Position numbers and translations under genes: made by a program. The notes under the pieces are model-generated. The model searched no databases. It saw only the letters and a list, made by a program, of their open reading frames with translations, and was not told the origin of the DNA. Below are positions 1-8,534 of a DNA stretch of 64,000 nt, piece by piece; positions within the stretch are counted from its first letter, which is position 1; every line of letters begins with the position of its first letter. Source of the stretch: Sporomusa malonica (GTDB lineage: Bacteria; Bacillota; Negativicutes; Sporomusales; Sporomusaceae). The stretch is taken from positions 62,001-126,000 of the forward strand of contig NZ_FWXI01000012.1 of assembly GCF_900176355.1 (NCBI RefSeq), written 5' to 3'.

Positions 1-660
1 CAGAAATGCTCTGCAGCATCCCGTGCTTACATCCCGGAAAGTCTATGGGGCAAGGTAAAAGGACGTCTTGAAGAAGAAATTGGGAAGATTAAGATGGGTG
101 ATGTCCGTGACTTTACAAACCTCATGAACGCTGTTATTGATCAGAAATCCTTCAAGAACATCAAAAACTATCTTGATTATGCACGGGAATCTAAAGATGC
201 TGAAATCATCATCGGTGGTGGATGCGATGACAGTGTAGGATACTTTGTAGAGCCCACAGTAATCTTAGCAAAGACACCTACATTCAAGACAATGGTCGAA
301 GAAATCTTTGGACCGGTTATGACCATTTATGTATATCCGAATGACAAATTAGAAGAAACATTAAAAGCATGCGATACAGCAACCAGCTATGCATTGACAG
401 GTGCTGTATTTGCACAAGACAGAACAGCAATTATCAAACTAGCAAAAGCATTAGATCATGCAGCAGGCAACTTCTATATCAACGACAAACCTACAGGTGC
501 AGTTGTCGGACAACAACCATTCGGTGGCAGCCGTGGATCAGGAACAAATGATAAAGCTGGCAGCGCAATCAACTTATATCGCTGGATGAATCAACGTGCT
601 ATTAAAGAGACATTGGTTCCTCGTACAGTAGTTAATTATCCTTACATGGTAGAGAAATAA
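1..660 (+). CDS. rocA: 1-pyrroline-5-carboxylate dehydrogenase, C-terminal part (5' end outside window)
   Basis: This is the last 219 codons of an aldehyde dehydrogenase of the P5C dehydrogenase type, which oxidises glutamate semialdehyde/P5C to glutamate with NAD+. The reading frame is open from base 1, and the first codons read QKCSAASRAYIPESLW. This matches the family's catalytic-cysteine block, so the Cys at codon 3 is the likely nucleophile. Further on are the conserved EEIFGPV and QPFGGSRGSGTN blocks, and the chain ends in the usual position. An internal ATG at 94 is not the start, because the family extends about 300 residues upstream. It is the last step of arginine/ornithine and proline breakdown, which fits the ornithine aminotransferase gene at 7.2 kb. 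Confidence in the family is high. The rocA versus pruA name is a choice, since no proline dehydrogenase domain is visible. Confidence 0.93.
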   Translation, partial: QKCSAASRAYIPESLWGKVKGRLEEEIGKIKMGDVRDFTNLMNAVIDQKSFKNIKNYLDYARESKDAEIIIGGGCDDSVGYFVEPTVILAKTPTFKTMVEEIFGPVMTIYVYPNDKLEETLKACDTATSYALTGAVFAQDRTAIIKLAKALDHAAGNFYINDKPTGAVVGQQPFGGSRGSGTNDKAGSAINLYRWMNQRAIKETLVPRTVVNYPYMVEK

Positions 661-731
661 CCTCCACTTTCACGCAATCAACCTGACATCTCAAGCTGTC
701 AAGTTGAAGAACTACCCACAATCATAGCAAA

Positions 732-782
732 AAGGGCGTGTTGCAAAACGTTTATTGAAAAAACGTAAAGCAACGCGCCCTT
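732..782. terminator. Hairpin terminator after rocA
   Basis: Thirteen-base arms (732-744 and 770-782) pair with one G-T wobble across an A/T-rich loop. It lies about 70 bases after the rocA stop and before the opposing transposase remnant and AraC gene, so it may serve both directions. Confidence 0.7.
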
Positions 783-844
783 ATTGAGTAAAAGAGAAGA
801 AAAAAGCAGTTGAGAGAAAGAAAAAATGAAGTCGCAGGCGGTTT

Positions 845-998
845 ATGGACAATTTTCTGTAATCCATCCTTCCATTACCGCGTTGAGTAACCGTACCGAA
901 TCCTCTGCCGGGATCATTTTGCCGATGTCCATAGGTATAACCAGTTGATATACATTCCCGTTTATTGTATAATCTGGTTGCAATTTCTTGCTTTTCAC
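845..998 (-). pseudogene. IS1182-family transposase, N-terminal remnant
   Basis: On the minus strand a GTG at 998 opens a frame containing DYTINGNVYQLVIPMD and EDSVRLLNAVMEG, which resembles the N-terminus of IS1182/IS5-like transposases. The expected continuation (MDYRKL) is in another frame, so a short indel has broken it. After that the sequence no longer resembles a transposase. Only about 50 residues of a roughly 450-500 residue protein remain, and I see no terminal inverted repeats. The remnant sits between rocA and the AraC gene and is inactive. Confidence 0.6.
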
Positions 999-1016
999 AT
1001 ACTTGATTTTCAACAG

Positions 1017-1050
1017 AAAACGGCAACTGGCAGTAGCCGGAAGCCGTTTT
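1017..1050 (-). terminator. Possible terminator of the AraC-type gene
   Basis: The arms aaaacggc (1017-1024) and gccgtttt (1043-1050) form a symmetric hairpin about 40 bases after the stop of the minus-strand regulator. A second small inverted repeat (1065-1071/1078-1084) lies nearer the gene without a T-run on that strand. Confidence 0.4.
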
Positions 1051-1090
1051 TCGTTGTATTTGGGGGCTGTCTTGCGCGACAGCCTCTTTA

Positions 1091-1951
1091 TTATTCTTTC
1101 TTCAAAATCGGAATCCAAACCTCACAGCGGTACTCGTCCGAGCCGGAATCTCCTGGTGGATATACTTCTAACTCTGCCGTTCCTGCATGTTCATAGCCAG
1201 TAGCAGGAAACCATTCCTGATAAATACGATTCCAGGTTTGCTGGATAGCCGCCGGTATAGCTCCTACGCAAGTAAAAACGGCCCAATTAGAAGCTGGTAT
1301 TTCTTTAGTTACAAACTCAGCATCAAACTGATGGCTTCCCCCTTCCACAGCAATCATATAGGTAAACTCTTCCTGTTCATGATTCATATCGAGGCATATC
1401 CCAAACAAATTTTCTTTTCCCGACTGGCAAAGCTTTGGGCAGCTTCCATCCTGGTAACATTCGTTCCAAAATTTAGGGATTCGTTTAAAATTCTCCCCAT
1501 CTTTAGTTGTTACTTTTAAGGTTTTTCCGACAACCTGAAACCCTTCTTTTGATACGATTCTGTAATCCATATCCTGATCCCCCTTTATTGATAAATGAAA
1601 AGAGAGCTTCGGGTAGGCTTTCAGCGGCACCCCTGGCTTACGAACAGCTGAGGGACTCACTCCGTGAACCCTGCGGAAGGCTTTTGAAAAAGATTCCGGA
1701 GTATCATAGGAATATTTGAGAGCAACATCAATCACCTTAGCTTTAGTACAAACCAACTCCTGAGCTGCTAATGTCAACTTTCGTTTACGGACATATTCAG
1801 CCAGCGTCACCCCTGTCAGCATATGAAACATTCGTTGAAAATGAAAAATCGAAGAGCAGGCAACTTGGGCAGTCCTCCCAACATCTAGAGGCTCCTCCAT
1901 GTGACTTTCCATATATTCAATTGCATTCAGCATACGCTTTAACCACTCCAC
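1091..1951 (-). CDS. AraC-family regulator with GyrI-like effector-binding domain
   Basis: Predicted 286-residue transcription factor. Residues 1-110 hold the two helix-turn-helix motifs of the AraC/XylS type (LDVGRTAQVACSS and IDVALKYSYDTPESFSKAFR). Residues from about 130 to the end form a GyrI/Rob-like small-molecule-binding domain, recognisable by the D-Y-R-I-V start and the later region around NWAVF. I place the start at a GTG (1951) because AGGGAGG lies six bases before it and the protein then begins with the family's usual V/M-E-W-L-K-R. Longer starts lack a ribosome site. Such proteins bind lipophilic or cationic ligands and activate transport or detoxification genes. The divergent APC permease is the obvious candidate target. 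Confidence 0.85.
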   Translation of the reverse strand: MEWLKRMLNAIEYMESHMEEPLDVGRTAQVACSSIFHFQRMFHMLTGVTLAEYVRKRKLTLAAQELVCTKAKVIDVALKYSYDTPESFSKAFRRVHGVSPSAVRKPGVPLKAYPKLSFHLSIKGDQDMDYRIVSKEGFQVVGKTLKVTTKDGENFKRIPKFWNECYQDGSCPKLCQSGKENLFGICLDMNHEQEEFTYMIAVEGGSHQFDAEFVTKEIPASNWAVFTCVGAIPAAIQQTWNRIYQEWFPATGYEHAGTAELEVYPPGDSGSDEYRCEVWIPILKKE

Positions 1952-2241
1952 AGCGCGCCTCCCTCTCTTTAGAGCAATCATACTACACGCCAGATGATAA
2001 AAGCCTGTCAAATTCTGCTTTTATAAGATAGGCTTGCGCTGGTACACTTCTTAATAATGGACAATTTATCCTGCTTTTATATTCAACAGCCTGCTCCTAA
2101 TTTCCTATCAAGCAAATCTGTAAGCTGCTGCACCGAATAATCGGCTTAATCAACATAACAGTTTTACAAGCAAACAGCATTTAAAATCTTTTGCAAACGA
2201 ATTTTTGTCCTGACCAAATGGATTTGGACAAGACCAATCCT

Positions 2242-2272
2242 TTGACCATTTCAACCTCTGCTGGATTATAAT
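2242..2272 (+). promoter_or_regulatory. Possible sigma-A promoter for the permease gene
   Basis: TTGACC (2242-2247) and TATAAT (2267-2272) are separated by 19 bases, slightly longer than ideal, and lie 29 bases before the permease ATG. The rest of the 350-base divergent gap (1952-2300) shows no gene. Confidence 0.4.
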
Positions 2273-2300
2273 TAACTAAAATACAGAGAGGAGATATTTT

Positions 2301-3689
2301 ATGAAACCTGTTCAGAGTAATGACAACAATACCATTCTAAGTCAATTCGGCTATCAGCAAGAATTGAAAAGAACACTGAGCTTAAAAGATCTTACTATTT
2401 ATGGGATTATTTTTATGGCCCCCTTAGCGCCCATGCAAGTATATGGCATGGTGGCACAAGAAAGTATCGGAATGTCTTGTTTGGTATACCTCATTGGTGT
2501 TATTGCCATGTTATTTACTGCGTATAGCTATAGCCATATGTCTAAGGAGTTCCCAATCTCAGGATCTGTTTATTCCTATATACAGAGGGCTCTGAATCCC
2601 CATCTAGGCTTTATCGCTGGATGGATTATATTAGCTGATTATATCCTGGCGCCGGCCTTGCTGTATTTGATGACCAGTGTATGGATGACTGGAATATTTC
2701 CCAATATCCCCTCAGTCGTTTGGGCATTTGTATTTATCGCAATTAATACGCTGATTAATATCCGTGGAATAACCTTAACGGCAAAAACTAATTTAGTCAT
2801 GCTTTATATGCAATTAGCCACATTACTTGTACTGTTAATTATCGGGATTAAATATGTCTTTATCGACGGCAATGGCGCAGGCGGATTTACATTAGACCCG
2901 TTCTTCCGAGCCGATAACTTTAGTCCAGATCTCCTAGCAAAAGCGGCTTCCATTGCGGTTTTAGGCTTTTTGGGTTTTGATGGAATCAGCACCTTGTCGG
3001 AAGAAGCCAAAGATCCAACCAAAACAATTGGCAAAGCAACCATCTTATCAATTATTATTATCGGCATCCTGTTTATGTTTCAGGCTTACATAGCCCATTT
3101 AATTCATCCCGACTATCAAACGTTAAATCCGGAGATGGGATTTTTCGATCTGGCAAAAGAAGCAGGGGGAAGCGCTTTTTATGTACTGCTTATTATCATT
3201 AATGTGGTTGCAATCGGGATAGCCGTTAATTTAAACCTGCAAGCTGCCACATCCCGTATTTTATATTCCATGAGCCGTGACAACCTGTTACCTTTCTCCA
3301 GCCTGTTCAAGGAGATTCATCCCCAATACCAAACGCCGGTACGAGCTACCTTTTTATCTGCCGGCATTAGCGCAATCACAGTCTTAACACTGTCCATTGA
3401 AACGGTTTTAAGGTTTGTTAATTTTGGTGCAGTCACTTCCTTTATGCTCTTAAACCTTAGTGTATTCTTATACTTCTATGTAATAAAGAAAAAGCGCAGC
3501 GGCAAAGCACTGCTCTCTTATCTAATCATGCCGCTAATCGGTTTTCTGATTGTAGGTTATGTCTGGACCGGCTTTGATGAGACTACGTTCACGGCAGGGG
3601 CAGCATGGGTGGTCATCGGCATCATCATCGGTGCAGTAAAATCAAAGAGGTATAAAGAAGTCCCACCGTCATTAAAAGCTCTTGGTTAA
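2301..3689 (+). CDS. APC-superfamily amino acid permease
   Basis: A 462-residue integral membrane protein with about twelve hydrophobic segments. The N-terminal block (LKRTLSLKDLTIYGIIFMAP) and the GFDGISTLSEEAKDPTKTIGKA region are typical of APC/YhdG-like amino acid-polyamine-organocation transporters. GAGAGGAGA precedes the ATG at a good distance. The substrate cannot be read from sequence. The following SDR gene starts 29 bases after the stop, so the two are probably co-transcribed. Nearby rocA and rocD make ornithine, arginine or a related amine plausible, but that is inference. Confidence 0.88.
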   Translation: MKPVQSNDNNTILSQFGYQQELKRTLSLKDLTIYGIIFMAPLAPMQVYGMVAQESIGMSCLVYLIGVIAMLFTAYSYSHMSKEFPISGSVYSYIQRALNPHLGFIAGWIILADYILAPALLYLMTSVWMTGIFPNIPSVVWAFVFIAINTLINIRGITLTAKTNLVMLYMQLATLLVLLIIGIKYVFIDGNGAGGFTLDPFFRADNFSPDLLAKAASIAVLGFLGFDGISTLSEEAKDPTKTIGKATILSIIIIGILFMFQAYIAHLIHPDYQTLNPEMGFFDLAKEAGGSAFYVLLIIINVVAIGIAVNLNLQAATSRILYSMSRDNLLPFSSLFKEIHPQYQTPVRATFLSAGISAITVLTLSIETVLRFVNFGAVTSFMLLNLSVFLYFYVIKKKRSGKALLSYLIMPLIGFLIVGYVWTGFDETTFTAGAAWVVIGIIIGAVKSKRYKEVPPSLKALG

Positions 3690-3718
3690 ATAATTTATTA
3701 AAGGGGTTAAGGATTACT

Positions 3719-4477
3719 ATGCGATTGGAAGGAAAAACAGCGATTGTCACCGGAGCAGCTCAAGGTATTGGCGCAAGTACTGCCAAAAGATTTGCCCGTG
3801 AAGGGGCCAAAGTTGTAGTTGCTGATATCATGGATTCCGGAATAGATACCGTTTCAGAGATTTGTAGCCTTGGCGGTGATGCCCATTTTTTCCGGCTAGA
3901 TGTTTCCCATTCTGAACAAGTCCAAGATTTAATTAATTACACGATCGAAAAGTATGGTTCCCTCCATGTATTATGCAATAATGCCGCAGTAAATCTGCCA
4001 GGCACCGTAGAAGGTCTTACGGAAGAGATGTGGGACCGGACAATGAATGTCAATTTGAAATCAATGTACTTAACCTGTAAATATGGTATCCCTGAGATGA
4101 GAAAGGCAGGCGGCGGTTCTATTGTTAACGTAGGTTCTGCCAATAGTTTTGTTGCTGAAAAATTCTTGTCAGCCTATGTGGCTTCTAAAGGCGGCATTCT
4201 CATGCTCACTAAGGCAATTGCTTTAGATTATGCCAAAGAAAACATTCGAGCCAACTGCATCTGTCCTGGTTGGCTCAGCACCGGGTTTAACGATGCGCAT
4301 GCCGCACTGTTGGGTGGTCTTGACCATGTGCTCAGTGGTTTGGCTGATTTCCAACCAATTGGCCGCGCTATTGAACCCGAAGAGATTGCCAGTATAGCTT
4401 TGTTCTTGGCCTCTGATGAGTCATCGGCGATGACCGGCAGTGCTGTGGTTGCTGACGGTGGATTTTCGGCCCAATAG
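3719..4477 (+). CDS. Short-chain dehydrogenase/reductase (classical SDR)
   Basis: 252 residues, the normal size for a classical SDR. It has the TGAAQGIG cofactor loop at residues 11-18, an Asp at 36 after beta-2 favouring NAD(H), NNAA at 87-90, catalytic Ser140, and the YxxxK pair Tyr153/Lys157, followed by CPGW and a SAVVADGG end. It is therefore likely an active NAD-dependent oxidoreductase of the FabG/glucose-dehydrogenase-like group. The substrate is unknown. It forms an apparent operon with the upstream permease, suggesting that it oxidises the imported compound or a product of it. A strong terminator follows. Confidence 0.88.
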   Translation: MRLEGKTAIVTGAAQGIGASTAKRFAREGAKVVVADIMDSGIDTVSEICSLGGDAHFFRLDVSHSEQVQDLINYTIEKYGSLHVLCNNAAVNLPGTVEGLTEEMWDRTMNVNLKSMYLTCKYGIPEMRKAGGGSIVNVGSANSFVAEKFLSAYVASKGGILMLTKAIALDYAKENIRANCICPGWLSTGFNDAHAALLGGLDHVLSGLADFQPIGRAIEPEEIASIALFLASDESSAMTGSAVVADGGFSAQ

Positions 4478-4490
4478 TAAGATGAATAGA

Positions 4491-4528
4491 CAAAGCTGAT
4501 GTTGCCCCGCTGGGGTACATCAGCTTTG
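4491..4528. terminator. Bidirectional terminator
   Basis: Perfect 12-base arms (4491-4502 and 4517-4528) separate the SDR gene from the convergent response-regulator gene, whose stop lies 2 bases beyond. It probably serves both. Confidence 0.8.
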
Positions 4529-4529
4529 C

Positions 4530-5255
4530 CTATCTCTTTATTACATCATGCCAGTAGTTCACAATTTCCTGAACTATGTCTTCGGCAATTAGTGCAGTTC
4601 GCTTCTCATTAGCAAAATGAATTACATTGCCCTCAATGGAGTGAACTTGCTTCATATTGACCAAAAAAGACCGGTGAGTCAAATAAAAATAATGGCTTTC
4701 TAAGTATTTACAGTATACCCTTAAAGGAATTTTAGTTTCCAGTACAGCCGTTCTGGTATGAACGTAAATTGTGCGGTTGAGAGATTCGATGAACAGCACT
4801 TCTGAAGGGACTAATTGTTCAATATCCTGGCTAAATACAGGTATATACAAACCGCCATGCTGGACAAAGTTCTGATAATCGATGTGTTTACTTAATCTCT
4901 CCACTGCTTGTTTAAAGCGAAAGGGAGTAAATGGTTTTTCAACAATGTCGATGACTCCTAGATCGTAGGTATAGCTGGCTTCAGGAATCACGCCTGTGAC
5001 TAAAACAGCAGGAAGTTCCTTGCCGCGCAGACGTAGAGCAGCATAGCTTTCCAGCCCCCCTCGCCCTTTTCCTAGGTTAAGATCAAGCAGTAAGGCGTTA
5101 ATATTAGGAATTGTTGTGGCTTTATGAATTAATTCATCCCCATTTTTGACCATATCAACCACATGAACAAAATCAAAGGGCTTTAAATTCATTAACAGCA
5201 ATTCTTGTTGAAAAGGTTCGTCTTCAGCAATCAATAAATTAATTTGAGGCTGCAT
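4530..5255 (-). CDS. Response regulator with LytTR DNA-binding domain
   Basis: 241 residues. Residues 5-122 form a receiver domain with the acidic pair E11-D12, the phosphoacceptor Asp58 (LLLDLNLG) and Lys107 in VEKPF. Residues about 135-235 form a LytTR domain, with FIESLNRTIYVHT and the YFYLTHRSFLVNMKQV block. It is the partner of the sensor kinase whose gene ends 4 bases upstream. GGAGGG lies seven bases before the ATG. LytTR regulators bind paired imperfect repeats upstream of targets. I did not find convincing pairs here. In this setting it could control the flanking permease or rocD genes. Confidence 0.9.
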   Translation of the reverse strand: MQPQINLLIAEDEPFQQELLLMNLKPFDFVHVVDMVKNGDELIHKATTIPNINALLLDLNLGKGRGGLESYAALRLRGKELPAVLVTGVIPEASYTYDLGVIDIVEKPFTPFRFKQAVERLSKHIDYQNFVQHGGLYIPVFSQDIEQLVPSEVLFIESLNRTIYVHTRTAVLETKIPLRVYCKYLESHYFYLTHRSFLVNMKQVHSIEGNVIHFANEKRTALIAEDIVQEIVNYWHDVIKR

Positions 5256-5259
5256 CCTA

Positions 5260-6603
5260 TTACCCTCCTGTTATTATCGGTATGATGATGGAGATTTTGT
5301 TGATCTGATTCTGGGAAGTAAAAGAAATTTCACCATGAACCTGTTTGATAATTCCTTTGACAATATATAAACCCAATCCTCTTGTTTTATCACCACTTGG
5401 CTGCTTGGTAGTATAACCCTGATTAAATAGCAGCGACCTTGCAGTTTCAGAAATAGTGGGACCAGAATTTTCTACTTCAAAATAATAACTCGTTCGAAAA
5501 TTCTTGCCGGTAATTTTGATGTATCTTTCTTCTACAGGTAATTGGATCGTTGCCTCTATGGCATTATCCAGCAAATTTGAAAAGATCTTAATTAAATCTG
5601 TAGATTTTACCTGATCGAACAGGTCCTGAGCAAGCTCAAACTGCATCTCTATCTGTTTATTTTGAGCAACTACAAACTTTGACTGAAATAGCACCAGCAG
5701 GGCCGGGTTGTTTACTTTTAAAGACAAATCGACTAACTTTACTTCAGTAAACAAGGACTTCATATATTCCAGGGCTTTATCATAGTACCGGAACTCAATT
5801 AATCCGTATAATACCTGAATATGATTGACAAAATCGTGCCGTAGTGATTTGACAGAAGTCAGGAAAGAAAGAAATTCTTCCTGGTAGGTTTGTTCTGTAT
5901 CTCCTATCGCTTTTTTCATTTCAAGCTGATACCACTTCTGAATTATGAAAAAGGTAACCAACAGAATAAATGTAAAAATAACGTTGAAAAGAAAAGTAGA
6001 GTAGCTGTTGGTAACAACTTCTCTACTTATTTGTTTTACCAGTTCAGCACTCATGTCGATCCCTAAGTAACCCATAATTTGTCCATTATGGTCCTTAATC
6101 GGAGCCCCCACCGACAAATAATCTCCCATCTCAGGGTCATGTAGAATATCGGTATAATAGGTTCCACCTTGCAAGGCAAGTTTAATTTGGTCCTCAGGCA
6201 AGGTACAAAAACCTTCTATCGGGAATTGAATTGGGGAATTGGGGGTCGTACCATAAACCATTACCTTGCTAACCTGGGGATTGTCTACCAATAGGGTATA
6301 AACATACATGGCGCTTGTCTTCTTTTTTGCCTCATATAGATATGAACTGATTTTCCAATAGTCTTCGTTTACCTTTTTTCCTGTTAGAACGCGTTTATAG
6401 GTTTCTGTATCCAGGTCTTCTGCTATTGATTTGGCCATTTCGATACCTTGATTCGCGATGGCCACTTTTACTGAATTAATTGTCGAGTTATATGTAACAA
6501 GCAGATTCATTGAGGTTAATAGCAGTAAAATCAGAGTAGCTACAAGAATAATCGTCTTTACTTTTTTATTCTTCAGATAAGGAAGAGTTAATAGGTTCTT
6601 CAT
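5260..6603 (-). CDS. Membrane sensor histidine kinase (GHKL/SpoOB-like type)
   Basis: 447 residues. There is a TM segment at 17-37, an extracytoplasmic sensor of about 160 residues (Cache-like, with GDYLSVGAPIKD and GQIMGYLGIDM), and a second TM at about 203-222. The SpoOB-type phosphoacceptor helix LRHDFVNHIQ has His256. The ATPase domain has the N-box SNLLDNAIEA, followed by GLGLYIVKGI. The layout resembles DcuS/CitA-like and AgrC-like kinases that sense small extracellular ligands. It is upstream of, and co-transcribed with, the LytTR regulator. The ligand is not determinable from sequence. Confidence 0.88.
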   Translation of the reverse strand: MKNLLTLPYLKNKKVKTIILVATLILLLLTSMNLLVTYNSTINSVKVAIANQGIEMAKSIAEDLDTETYKRVLTGKKVNEDYWKISSYLYEAKKKTSAMYVYTLLVDNPQVSKVMVYGTTPNSPIQFPIEGFCTLPEDQIKLALQGGTYYTDILHDPEMGDYLSVGAPIKDHNGQIMGYLGIDMSAELVKQISREVVTNSYSTFLFNVIFTFILLVTFFIIQKWYQLEMKKAIGDTEQTYQEEFLSFLTSVKSLRHDFVNHIQVLYGLIEFRYYDKALEYMKSLFTEVKLVDLSLKVNNPALLVLFQSKFVVAQNKQIEMQFELAQDLFDQVKSTDLIKIFSNLLDNAIEATIQLPVEERYIKITGKNFRTSYYFEVENSGPTISETARSLLFNQGYTTKQPSGDKTRGLGLYIVKGIIKQVHGEISFTSQNQINKISIIIPIITGG

Positions 6604-6680
6604 AACTTTACCCCTCCAAGGTGTTTCCTACCCCTTATTATCTATAAAGCAGATTCATTGTCTGTAAGACGCTAGTTCTA

Positions 6681-6776
6681 ATAAAGAAAACACGGCTTGC
6701 GCCGAGCCTTTGGCGACAGCAGAAGCCGATGTTGCCCTTATCCAGGAAAAAGTTATACTTTCTATCAGGACAAAAA
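6681..6776 (+). repeat. Dispersed intergenic repeat, copy 1 (degenerate)
   Basis: A ~95-bp element starting ATAAAGAAAACACGGCTTGC and ending near CAGGACAAAA. Related copies are at 22641-22735 (+), 25304-25396 (-) and 31326-31415 (-). This copy has lost part of the second half (AGGAAAAAGTT in place of AGGCGGAAAGTT). Small internal hairpins are visible. It contains no coding frame. Confidence 0.85.
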
Positions 6777-6944
6777 AGCCCTCGAAAAAGAATGAAATCT
6801 TCTTCAGAGAGCCTCATTACTCAGAGAGTTAATTTATGTAAATATAACAAATATAATGTTTTTTGTCAAACAATCATCCATACAAACAGCCAATGCCGTC
6901 CACTTGTATTTCAACCATGCCACTCACAGTAGTCAGCCTGCTGA

Positions 6945-7164
6945 CATACTAGGCGGGAGCTGCCCTGGCAGGTCGAGGTGCTAACCTATGATGAATTATA
7001 TATGGCGGTAAAAAAGGAATTTGGCGACAGACTGGATAATCTGATATCTGATAGGACCGTATGGAAAAGATGCTCATAAGCTATCAGAGCGTCTTAGCTG
7101 TAAATATTCGTTTGGCGCCATGCCATTTATTTTAGAAAAAACAATTGAAGAGTTACTCAAATAA
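6945..7164 (+). pseudogene. Frameshifted gene remnant of unknown family
   Basis: Two consecutive frames look like real protein: 6945-7073 (LPWQVEVLTYDELYMAVKKE, then GDRLDNLISDRTVWK) and about 7068-7164 (KLSERLSCKYSFG, then [15 protein letters not shown]). Together they would form the C-terminus of one protein disrupted by a single frameshift. I do not recognise the family. There is no start or ribosome site upstream in frame, so most of the gene is gone. It ends 23 bases before rocD. Confidence 0.45.
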
Positions 7165-7187
7165 TTAATGAAATGAGGAGAGGCACA

Positions 7188-8384
7188 ATGGTTTTATCTG
7201 ATGAGATTATAAAAAAGACTGAGCTGCTGGGAGCGCATAATTATCATCCGCTTCCTATCGTAATTACCAAAGCTGAGGGGGTGTGGGTAGAAGACCCTGA
7301 AGGAACCCGCTATATGGATATGCTAAGCTCTTACTCCGCCTTAAACCAGGGACACAGACACCCCAAGATTATTCAGGCGTTAAAAGATCAAGCCGATAAG
7401 GTAACATTAACGTCAAGAGCTTTTTATAATGATCAGTTATGTCGATTTTTCGAGAAACTGGCAAAACTCACAGGAAAAAATATGTTCTTACCAATGAACA
7501 CAGGCGCCGAAGCGGTGGAAACAGCCATAAAAGCTGTGCGGCGCTGGGCGTATCGCTGCAAAGGAGTTCCCGAAAATCAAGCAGAAATCATTGTCTGTAC
7601 AGGAAATTTCCATGGGCGGACAGTAACTATTACTTCATTTTCCTCAGACCCGGAGTATCAATCAGGTTTTGGCCCGTTTACTCCTGGTTTTACGCTAATA
7701 CCCTACGGTGATCTAGACGCGCTAAAAAATTCCATTACAGCCAATACAGCCGCTTTTTTGGTAGAGCCTATTCAAGGTGAGGCCGGCATCATTATTCCCC
7801 AAGATGGCTTTCTCCGCAACGCTTATGAATTATGCAAAAGAAACAATGTGCTATTTGTCGCTGATGAAATTCAGACAGGGTTTGGCCGGACAGGAAAATT
7901 ATTTGCGTGCGACTGGGAAGATGTTACTCCAGATATGTACATCTTAGGAAAAGCTCTGGGCGGTGGTATTCTCCCCATTTCAGCCGTGGCGGCGGACAGC
8001 AATATTCTGGGCTTATTTAATCCTGGTTCACACGGATCTACCTTCGGCGGTAATCCATTAGCGTGTGCTGTGGCAGTAGCCGCACTGGAGGTAATGGAAG
8101 ATGAGAATCTTATCGAGAATTCCTGGAAAATGGGCAAGTATTTTGTTGATAAACTCCGTCAGCTCAATAGCCCGGTTATTAGGGAAGCGCGAGGCAAAGG
8201 ATTGTTTATCGGTCTTGAACTAACTGTTCCGGCGCGATCGTATTGTGAAAAACTTAAAGAAAATGGGCTGCTTTGCAAAGAAACGCATAAAAATATTATC
8301 CGGTTTGCTCCGGCGCTCACCATTACCCAAGAAGAAATAGATTGGGCATATGAGCGGATACGGCACTGCTTTTCGGGAAACTAG
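7188..8384 (+). CDS. rocD: Ornithine--oxo-acid aminotransferase
   Basis: 398 residues, the usual length. This is a PLP-dependent class III aminotransferase that converts ornithine plus 2-oxoglutarate to glutamate semialdehyde and glutamate. Typical blocks are [28 protein letters not shown], the [14 protein letters not shown] region with its PLP-binding Asp, and the PLP lysine in LGKALGGG. I choose ATG 7188 because ATGAGGAGAGG sits just before it; an in-frame ATG at 7173 overlaps that ribosome site. Its product is the substrate of the P5C dehydrogenase at the window start. A strong terminator follows, so it is probably monocistronic. Confidence 0.95.
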   Translation: MVLSDEIIKKTELLGAHNYHPLPIVITKAEGVWVEDPEGTRYMDMLSSYSALNQGHRHPKIIQALKDQADKVTLTSRAFYNDQLCRFFEKLAKLTGKNMFLPMNTGAEAVETAIKAVRRWAYRCKGVPENQAEIIVCTGNFHGRTVTITSFSSDPEYQSGFGPFTPGFTLIPYGDLDALKNSITANTAAFLVEPIQGEAGIIIPQDGFLRNAYELCKRNNVLFVADEIQTGFGRTGKLFACDWEDVTPDMYILGKALGGGILPISAVAADSNILGLFNPGSHGSTFGGNPLACAVAVAALEVMEDENLIENSWKMGKYFVDKLRQLNSPVIREARGKGLFIGLELTVPARSYCEKLKENGLLCKETHKNIIRFAPALTITQEEIDWAYERIRHCFSGN

Positions 8385-8402
8385 CAATCTATAGATTCAC
8401 CA

Positions 8403-8432
8403 GGGGCTGTGTTGAAATTTCAACACAGCCCC
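8403..8432. terminator. rocD terminator
   Basis: A perfect hairpin with GGGGCTGTGTTGAAA and its complement, 19 bases after the rocD stop. It is followed by a weak T/A-rich stretch. Confidence 0.8.
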
Positions 8433-8534
8433 TTAAAAATAGCCTCACTACCAAAATTTAACTATTTGTTTTCACAATCTAGCGCCGATAAACATTTCTG
8501 TCCCATAAAGAAAGAATCTCTCGCAGAATGCAGA

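Noticed and set aside
1065-1084. Inverted repeat GGCTGTC/GACAGCC as the AraC-gene terminator
   Set aside because: No T-run on the minus strand; the hairpin at 1017-1050 is slightly better, though neither is strong.
6729-6932. 67-codon plus-strand frame after the sensor kinase
   Set aside because: It starts inside the dispersed repeat and has no ribosome site or protein-like features.
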